Assembly: GCF_010093815.1 (NCBI RefSeq)
Contig: NW_022985551.1
Span: forward strand, 1,995,087-2,059,086
Length of the DNA stretch: 64,000 nt
DNA from: Pseudovirgaria hyperparasitica
Taxonomy: Eukaryota; Ascomycota; Dothideomycetes; Acrospermales; Acrospermaceae
Reading direction: 5' to 3'
The number at the start of each line of letters is the position of its first letter. Position 1 is the stretch's first letter. Of this stretch, positions 57,765-64,000 are shown one piece after another. Position numbers and translations under genes: made by a program. A model generated the notes under the pieces. That model saw only the letters and a program-made list of their open reading frames with translations, was not told the origin of the DNA and made no database searches.

Positions 57765-58762
57765 ATGATGTTTCCACCATTCCAGGTACGATAGCCAAAT
57801 CTTGAGACGAAGCGTTTATTCCACCATGCTACCTTCCGCCAAATCTTACATTGTCACATATGAGCCCTTTTTACCTTTTTCGCAAAGGCAGTAGTAGTGG
57901 CAAAAGCTTATGATTCTTAGACAACGTTTGCGGTCCCTCTTTCGTGTGAAGACTGCATCGAAGATATTTCTTGGGCGCTTCACAAGTTGGATGGTACTTT
58001 TTTCAATTTCAGGTCGTATTCGATCAAGTGGGCTCATAGTGATAGGCATTCTGAAAGTCAACGCAGATTTGGGGAACCAATTGGTGACAATTGAAGGCAC
58101 AACGGCTCCGTCGGCAATTGTTGCTGCAATACAAGCAACGGGCCGAGATGCTATTCTACGAGGCAGCGGGACTTCCGACAGTAAGTTGTACCATAACCAA
58201 AGATTTTTCGCTTTTGGACCTCCTGGAAGCGGATGATTCTGACGTGTCATACGTAGGCGCATCTGTATGCATTCTAGAATCTCATGCTCCTAATATGGAG
58301 AACAAAGTAAAAGGTCTGGTACGAATGGTTCAGGTTGCTCCAAACCTTACTATTATCGATCTGAGCATAAGAGGTGTATCACCAGGCAACTACCACGCCA
58401 CAGTGCGCGAGAATGGCGATATATCGCAAGGTCCAGAGTCCACGGGCGGAGTCTGGGAAACAGTCAGCGCCGGCCAGGAAGACAGGCCTTGTAGAGGTGT
58501 CTTGGGACCAGTCGAAGTAGGTCAAAGTGGCCTTGGAACCGTGTTCCTCGACAAGCCAATTCAAATATGGGAGCTGATCGGCCGAAGCATTGTCGTGTCT
58601 CAACAGCGAGAAGGCAAGTTTGACAAAAATGATCGAGATACCATTGTTGGTGTCATTGCTCGAAGCGCTGGCTTATGGGACAACGACAAGATGGTATGTT
58701 CGTGCTCTGGTAAGACTGTCTGGGAAGAAAGAAAAGAGCAGTCGGAACGTGGCATGCTCTGA
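57765..58762 (+). CDS. CCS1: Copper chaperone for Cu/Zn superoxide dismutase
   Basis: Four exons (57765-57785, 57921-57993, 58046-58180, 58257-58762) give 244 aa. The start MMFPPFQ is joined to TTFAVPLSCEDCIEDISWAL by a 135-bp intron. Domain 1 is an Atx1-like fold with CxxC (SCEDC). SAIVAAIQATGRDAILRGSG is the conserved end of the domain. Domain 2 is SOD1-like (VKGLVRMVQV, GNYHATVRENGDIS, GLGTVFLDKPIQIWELIGRS) with incomplete metal ligands, as usual for fungal Ccs. Domain 3 has the CxC motif in KMVCSCSGKTVWEER. Ccs1 gives copper to Sod1 and oxidises its disulfide. Intron 3 (76 bp) ends at 58256 and restores SDSAS. Confidence 0.94.
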
Positions 58763-60072
58763 AAATAGGACTAGGTCGCGCTTTTGGTGGCGTAGAAGAT
58801 CACACCTGGTTTGACACTCAGACCTCTCGAGTCTCTACGCGGCTCCTGGTGAGCAGTGTCAGGTGGTAGTGCGCCAGGGATGATCTGTCAGAACTTTAGA
58901 AGCATAATGCTTCATGCGGTCTGCCCAGATATCAGTCAAAGCTATACGTTAAGTAGGTCTTATGATTTTTGACCTTCGTCTCAACACATGGGGCTAGGCT
59001 GGTGTGGCGGTGGACGTATAAGATTGCCCTGTTACAAACCTCAAACAAGTCCTGTTACCAACTTTGAGCCTCACCAAACATGGTCGATCGACGGTCCGTC
59101 GTCCCTGGCGTGGTCATTCATCTCAGAATTATGGGCAGCTTCGACGATATTGTGGCATCACGATACCAAAGAAAGCCATAGGACTTAGCTGCTTGTCGAG
59201 ATTGGGCAAGGTTGAGTCCAGACCTTCAGGCGTACAAGGCGAGGCTAAATATGGCAGCAAAGAATCCATTGTTAACAAATGGCAATAGCCGCTGTGCATG
59301 TAGGCGCCCTTGGAATGCTCGGCGCGGCTCGAAGGCGGTCCAATGGCTTGTAGTCGTCGGTAGAGCGCCCAATCGACCCCAATATCCCAGACAGACTGAG
59401 ACACAACCGGAGACAAGTGGAACGCCAGGAGTAACGTAACGATTCTTCTGCCATTATACGCACGAGCTTGGCTAATCATTACATGGAGACATAACGCCGC
59501 ATGAGTTACAGACCCAGCAGCTGCGCTGTTGTCTTTCCTTTGATTACGTTGCACTTCACAAAGCTTCTCCTGTTATCCTCCATTTACTCCTGCTGATCCG
59601 CCTGCTGAGCGTGCGCGCGATCAATTTGCACGCCAATTCTACTGTCCTTAACGTCCCAACTGTAACCCAATTCTTATGTTATTGTACAATTTTTGGATTC
59701 CCGTTCATATATTACAGAAAGGATCTAGAGAGCGCCGCATCGCAACAAGAGCAGGGAATACAGCCGTGCCCCGCAGACACTAAGAAAGCCCAGGCGGCTA
59801 GGGAGGGACTTCTTAGCAAATCACCACGAATCACGCTCAGCCGAGCACGCATCAATCTTCGCCTTTACAGCGTCAATTCCAGACCGCGAACGTGGTAGCG
59901 CTGGGATATATTCGTCCGCGCATCCAGCCTCCCAGTGCTCGGGAATCGGCTTCTCGTGCGGATCTGGGGCATACTTGCGTCGACTTGCGACAGCGACACA
60001 CAACGTCCTTGTATATACCTACTTCTAGCATCTACAGAGGCGCTCGAGCGGGAACACTGCACGCTTATTACC
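58763..60072. other. Intergenic region before noxR
   Basis: 1.3 kb; open frames on both strands, none protein-like enough to accept. It should contain the noxR promoter. Confidence 0.45.
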
Positions 60073-61882
60073 ATGTCCCTTAAACAAGTGGGTCGATTGC
60101 AATCGTGTGCGAGCACTGAGCTCGCGCTGACCTATATCTAGGAAATCGAGACATGGGTAGCTGCTCTCGGGCATTATGACAATAACGAGTTCGACGAATC
60201 CCTCAAGTCTTTCGACAGCATTGCAGATACCTCCAAGATTCTCTTCAACTGCGGTGTAATACATGCAACGCTCGGTGAGCATGAGAAAGCGGTAAGCATT
60301 ACTATGGATGAAGGGTGCAGTGTGAAGAAGTTCTAACTATGGATTAGGTCGATTGTTACCAGCGCGCCGTCCGGCTGGATCAGTATCTGGCTGTTGCATA
60401 CTTCCAGCAGGGAGTTTCGAACTTCTTGATGGGCGACTTCGAGGAGGCGCTGGCGAACTTTAATGACACTCTTCTCTATCTTCGGGGAAACAACAACATC
60501 GACTACGAACAGTTGGGCCTAAAATTCAAGTTATATTCGTGTGAGGTTTTGTTTAATCGCGGCCTGTGCTACATATATCTGCAACAGAAAGACGCGGGTA
60601 TGCAGGATCTGTCTTTCGCTGCAAAGGAGAAGGTCGTACCAGATCACGACGTGATTGACGAGGCGATCAGAGAAGAAGCTGAGGTTCGTTAACCCTTCGG
60701 GTAATCTGCCTGGTGATCTGACAGACATAGGGTTACACAGTGTTCTCCATACCAGTTGGTATTGTATACCGCCCTAACCAGGCGAAAGTCAAGAATCTAA
60801 AGACCAAGGACTATCTGGGCAAAGCACGTCTAGTTGCCGCGTCTGACCGCGCAAATGCATTCACGGGCTTCGCTGGAACGGAAATGAAGAGAATACAAGA
60901 AGGTCTAGTGGCCTCTGCGAAAGACGATCGACCAGAAGATAAGCTTTCCTTCGCTGCAACCAACCTTGTCAAGCCGGGGCTGGCATCACGAAGTCGGCAA
61001 CAATCAGAACCTCCGATCTCTCGAAATATGTTCCCACCTACACCTCCCCCAGAGACTGAAACTCGCCCTGTCGAAAAGTACGCTACTGGCCAAATGACAC
61101 GGGCACAGTCAGTCCGTGGAGGTGGACCGAAGCCTCAACCGCTAGAACTTGGACGTGCTGCCTTCGAACTAAAGCCCACGCGAACAGGAACTCAAAGATC
61201 GGCGTCGGAACGCCCTCGCACCGATAGGGACAGGGCAATGTCAAGGGAACGCGAACGCGAACGGGGGTCATCAAGGTCACGAGACGAACGGGCAGATCGT
61301 TCAGATCGTTCACGACGGTATCAGTCCGACGAAGACTCTCTCGAGGAGGACGTGTATGATATGTACCAACCTCGTCGGTCCAACCAATCCACTTACTCGA
61401 GAAATTCAAAGTCAAGACGACCTATGTATATTGAGGAAGAGGATGAAGACGATCTCGACGACGACATAGACGGAGCACAATTCGAGATGGTTTCCCGGCA
61501 AAAGTCCAGACGTGAAGCTCCTACTCGCTCGGGGACCACCAGGAGAGGAGGGACTGATGTCTCGAAAATCCGAGTGAAAGTTCACGCTGAAGATACCCGC
61601 TATGTTTTGATAGACCCCAATCCCGCCTTCGCCGTTTTTGCAGATCAGATCAGAACGAAATTCGGCATCCGTAAGAACTTCAAGATCAAGATCAAGGACG
61701 AAGATGATATGATCACTATGGCTGATCAAGACGATTTGGACATGGCTACTATGACCGCACTTGCATCTGCAAAACGTGAGAAGGCTGACATGGCAAAGAT
61801 GGAGGTGAGTGTTCATGCCTAATTACATACCGCTCTGACCCAATGCTAATTAACAAATCAGGTGTGGATTCAAGAAGTTTGA
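60073..61882 (+). CDS. noxR: NADPH oxidase regulator NoxR (p67phox-like)
   Basis: Five exons (60073-60087, 60142-60291, 60348-60683, 60731-61804, 61862-61882) give 531 aa. TPR repeats cover about residues 6-170: VAALGHYDNNEFDESLKSFD, ILFNCGVIHATLGEHEKA, VAYFQQGVSNFLMGDFEEAL and FNRGLCYIYLQQKDAG. An activation-region motif (GYTVFSIPVGIVYRPNQAK) follows. The middle is disordered and Arg/Glu/Ser-rich. A PB1 domain covers about 435-520 (KIRVKVHAEDTRYVLID, KIKIKDEDDMITMADQDDL). A 6-residue final exon ends VWIQEV. NoxR, with Rac-GTP, turns on NoxA/NoxB in hyphae and fruiting bodies; the PB1 domain binds partners such as Cdc24 or BemA. Confidence 0.94.
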
Positions 61883-62439
61883 TCTAGGCAGCGGTTCTGG
61901 TTATACCCCGACTTATGGCGTCGATGAATCTCCTTCGTGGTTACTCTGAGCGAGCATACTCACGAAGAAATGGCGTTTATTTACAGGCATAGTCTTTGAT
62001 CTAATATTATATCATATAGGTTTGCCGAGGGTCATCGGCTGCGTAGATATTGTACTGCTTAGCGGTCTTGCTATTTACAGAGCTGAGTTGAATAGCCTAG
62101 TATTGAACACTTCTACGTTCGACTGTGACTGTCAAAGCGCGGCTTATTCCAGACCTCATTCTGATTTCCTTCTCTCAGTGGCCAAACGTCAATGTGGAAG
62201 TCGCGTTTTGTCAAAGCAGTGCACGTGTGGACGGAGCAACGTATCCGTAGAACCGTCTTGTAGCATGTGTATTGATTGATCAATTCCCAGACGCCGAAAA
62301 GTGATGGCTTGTTTTACAGAGACCCGGCACAGGTCATGTCTCCTCCATAATATTACAATAGGGAATGCGCATCCCAAGAGTGCGCATCGCACCCTTCAAG
62401 TTCCTATGCATCGTTCTTTCCTAGCAGATTTGTTTTCGT
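61883..62439. other. Intergenic region between convergent genes
   Basis: 560 bp between noxR (+) and TOM6 (-); no gene seen. Confidence 0.5.
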
Positions 62440-62675
62440 TTACGCAGGGATCAGTATCTCGCTCCAACTACTGTGTAAAAAAGCAACGCCGGCCTGCTAG
62501 CAGGTTAGCATAAGATACATGCATCAAAATGCCAGAAGAGCTGAGCTCGGACGATACTTACAGCGAAAAGTCCAACGGCCGTGACGATGGAGCGGTTGTC
62601 AGGAGATGTGATTGCTTGGTATGTGCTAGAGGCATATCCTGGAGCTGGACGGGCTACGTTGCGCTTGGGGGCCAT
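62440..62675 (-). CDS. TOM6: Tom6, small subunit of the mitochondrial TOM complex
   Basis: Two exons (62562-62675, 62440-62493) give 55 aa, so the gene escapes simple ORF searches. The basic Pro/Ala-rich N-terminus (MAPKRNVARPAPG) is followed by AITSPDNRSIVTAVGLFA and, after the 68-bp intron, AGVAFLHSSWSEILIPA. The conserved block from TSP-NRS to a single membrane helix ending SSWSEIL is the fungal Tom6 signature as I remember it. Tom6 stabilises the Tom40 channel assembly with Tom22. The intron has a CTAAC branch site 11 nt before TAGCAG. Confidence 0.88.
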
Positions 62676-63508
62676 CGTGGAATCGGGTTTTCAGCGGTGA
62701 ATGATTTGAAGATGTTCAGGTTGGTTGATGTAAATTGTGTATTCAGGTTGAAGTGTAGACTGGTAGAAGTTTGACATGCTACTGACTGGAGCTCTAGTTT
62801 GCGGCACAACTTCGGGTCCTTTTCGATCGCAAAAGACCAGCTTAGGATGATATATAATTGGTGTCACTTTTTGGGCTCCTTATTTCTCATTCTGTCAAGA
62901 CCGCGACGCTATAAGATGTCAATAGATCTGAGGGAGTCTTCGGCTCGGTATATCTGTCCACGTTATAGATATCTTAGGAGGAAGTGAAGGGCTCCTAGGG
63001 GCCAATGGTTCAATATCTGAATAGCAGGTCTATGTAGTAGACAGGTCTCTGTTCGTGTCGCCCAGCAAGTTGTACGGTTGGTTGTCATACGATTGCTACG
63101 ATATTTATGATTTCGCCAGCTCTGAGGCTTCGTACTAGCCGTCGAACAGAACCCTCTCGTGAGCAAAGGTCATCAACTTGAGATTCTTTAGCACCAGATA
63201 GATATGGATATTCCTATGGACATGGGAAGTTTTCCATATGGACCATATAGTCCTTAACCGTTTCATAATATTCCACCTTTTGACCACGATACCACCCATG
63301 CGCCATGCACAGTACCTTGCGGGTGCTCTTTACGTGTGACCCAAAACTCCAAGCGCCTCCAAATGTTATACTTCTAACTTTAAAGCAGTATTCAGAAATA
63401 CTTGTTTCACTATCATTGGCCTTGAGCTCGTTTGCTTGCTTCTTGTCGTCGCGGGTTAAAGGTATCCGCGGGATTGTATCTGATATCCATGAGTCTTTTG
63501 CTTCTAAG
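62676..63508. other. Intergenic region
   Basis: 830 bp between RPB10 (3' end) and TOM6 (start), both on the minus strand. No gene is seen. It holds the TOM6 promoter. Confidence 0.45.
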
Positions 63509-63811
63509 TCAAGGGAGAAGAGTATACTTGAGGAGCTTTTCAATGAGATCAACATGGGTCATGACCATGCGCCTGCAACAATACCGGTTCAGACCAAGCT
63601 GATCCATGGCATCTCTGCAAGCTTATGAGCTTTGTCTTATGAGTTTCTGAGCATATAGCCTTACCCATCAGGACTTCCATCATCTAGTAGTGCGAGGTAA
63701 CGGTCCCAGAGGTCAGCAATGACCTTACACATTCGTTAGAATCGCAATCATTTCAGTGCTTATATCGAATTGTACCTTTCCACAAGAGAAGCACCTGATC
63801 GGAATAATCAT
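63509..63811 (-). CDS. RPB10: RNA polymerases I-III subunit Rpb10
   Basis: Three exons (63776-63811, 63665-63723, 63509-63614) give 66 aa. [13 protein letters not shown] is the unmistakable N-terminus of the family, with zinc ligands Cys7 and Cys10. The second pair is Cys44-Cys45 in [33 protein letters not shown] lies between. Rpb10 is shared by all three nuclear RNA polymerases and helps assemble Rpb3 and Rpb11. The end KYTLLP is a little shorter than the yeast end. Introns are 52 and 50 bp. The length and every conserved residue are as expected, so the gene looks whole. Confidence 0.96.
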
Positions 63812-64000
63812 GTTGAGATGGGCTTCGGCGAAAATCGTAATCAAATATCCCAGGATATCGCACAGAGAGGAGAATCGTACAGTGTGGCAGACGATAGTGG
63901 CAGACTTTACTGCGAGTCGCAAATGATTAGCAAGTATTAATTAGTAGTCGGCGCGTTGAAGTTCGAACAGCTAGCCGCTAGCGTCGAAAACGCTCGGTCC
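63812..64000. other. Window edge
   Basis: 189 bp upstream of RPB10; its promoter. No other feature visible. Confidence 0.4.

Noticed and set aside
59129-59554. 141-aa minus-strand ORF between CCS1 and noxR
   Set aside because: Unlike any family I know, with no signal or domain; probably chance.
62529-62774. 81-aa + strand ORF over TOM6
   Set aside because: It is antisense to the better supported Tom6 gene and has no motif.

Overview
The window is nuclear DNA of a filamentous ascomycete (Pezizomycotina). Genes are close together on both strands. Most are split by short introns of about 40-60 bp with GT..AG ends and CTAAC/CTGAC-like branch sites. Several genes are typical of moulds: a NoxR NADPH-oxidase regulator, an Atg15 lipase with a long Cys/Trp tail, a HeLo-domain protein and a peroxisomal uricase. 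A dothideomycete is my guess from the look of the proteins, not something the sequence proves. I found 29 protein genes, 27 recognisable or structurally convincing and two small and uncertain. I saw no tRNA or rRNA gene, CRISPR array, intact transposon or viral element.

Layout. 1-5050 has no gene I can support and is full of simple repeats. 5051-9989: AAR2 (U5 snRNP assembly) head to head with a CDK11-type kinase, then two small unknown ORFs. 10100-12782: a divergent pair of redox enzymes (FAD-dependent oxidoreductase and short-chain dehydrogenase). 14018-24134: NC2-beta/DR1, the ESCRT-III protein Did2, a large vacuolar Ca2+/H+ exchanger, the Sec14-like Sfh5, and the complex I assembly methyltransferase NDUFAF7. 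25148-34723: a VPS9-domain Rab exchange factor, Atg15, ribosomal protein uS11, prephenate dehydrogenase Tyr1 and an NAPE-PLD-type phospholipase. 36198-44807: a candidate secreted eight-cysteine (CFEM-like) protein, a metallophosphoesterase, an RNPS1-like SR protein, profilin, and a HeLo-pseudokinase protein. 46190-54454: a RING/LON protein and the TORC2 subunit Rictor. 55546-64000: uricase, mitochondrial uL13, the copper chaperone Ccs1, NoxR, the tiny Tom6 and Rpb10.

Most genes are single-copy housekeeping functions with no shared pathway. Three points of organisation stand out. AAR2 and the CDK11-like kinase, both linked to pre-mRNA splicing in other organisms, share a 390-bp promoter. The uricase promoter carries an exact match to the UaY purine-activator site plus a GATA site. 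The HeLo-pseudokinase gene is the best candidate for an unusual system: it pairs a fungal cell-death domain with a kinase fold that has lost its catalytic aspartate, much like animal MLKL. Exon coordinates were worked out by hand from splice signals and family conservation; in every multi-exon gene the exon lengths sum to a whole number of codons.
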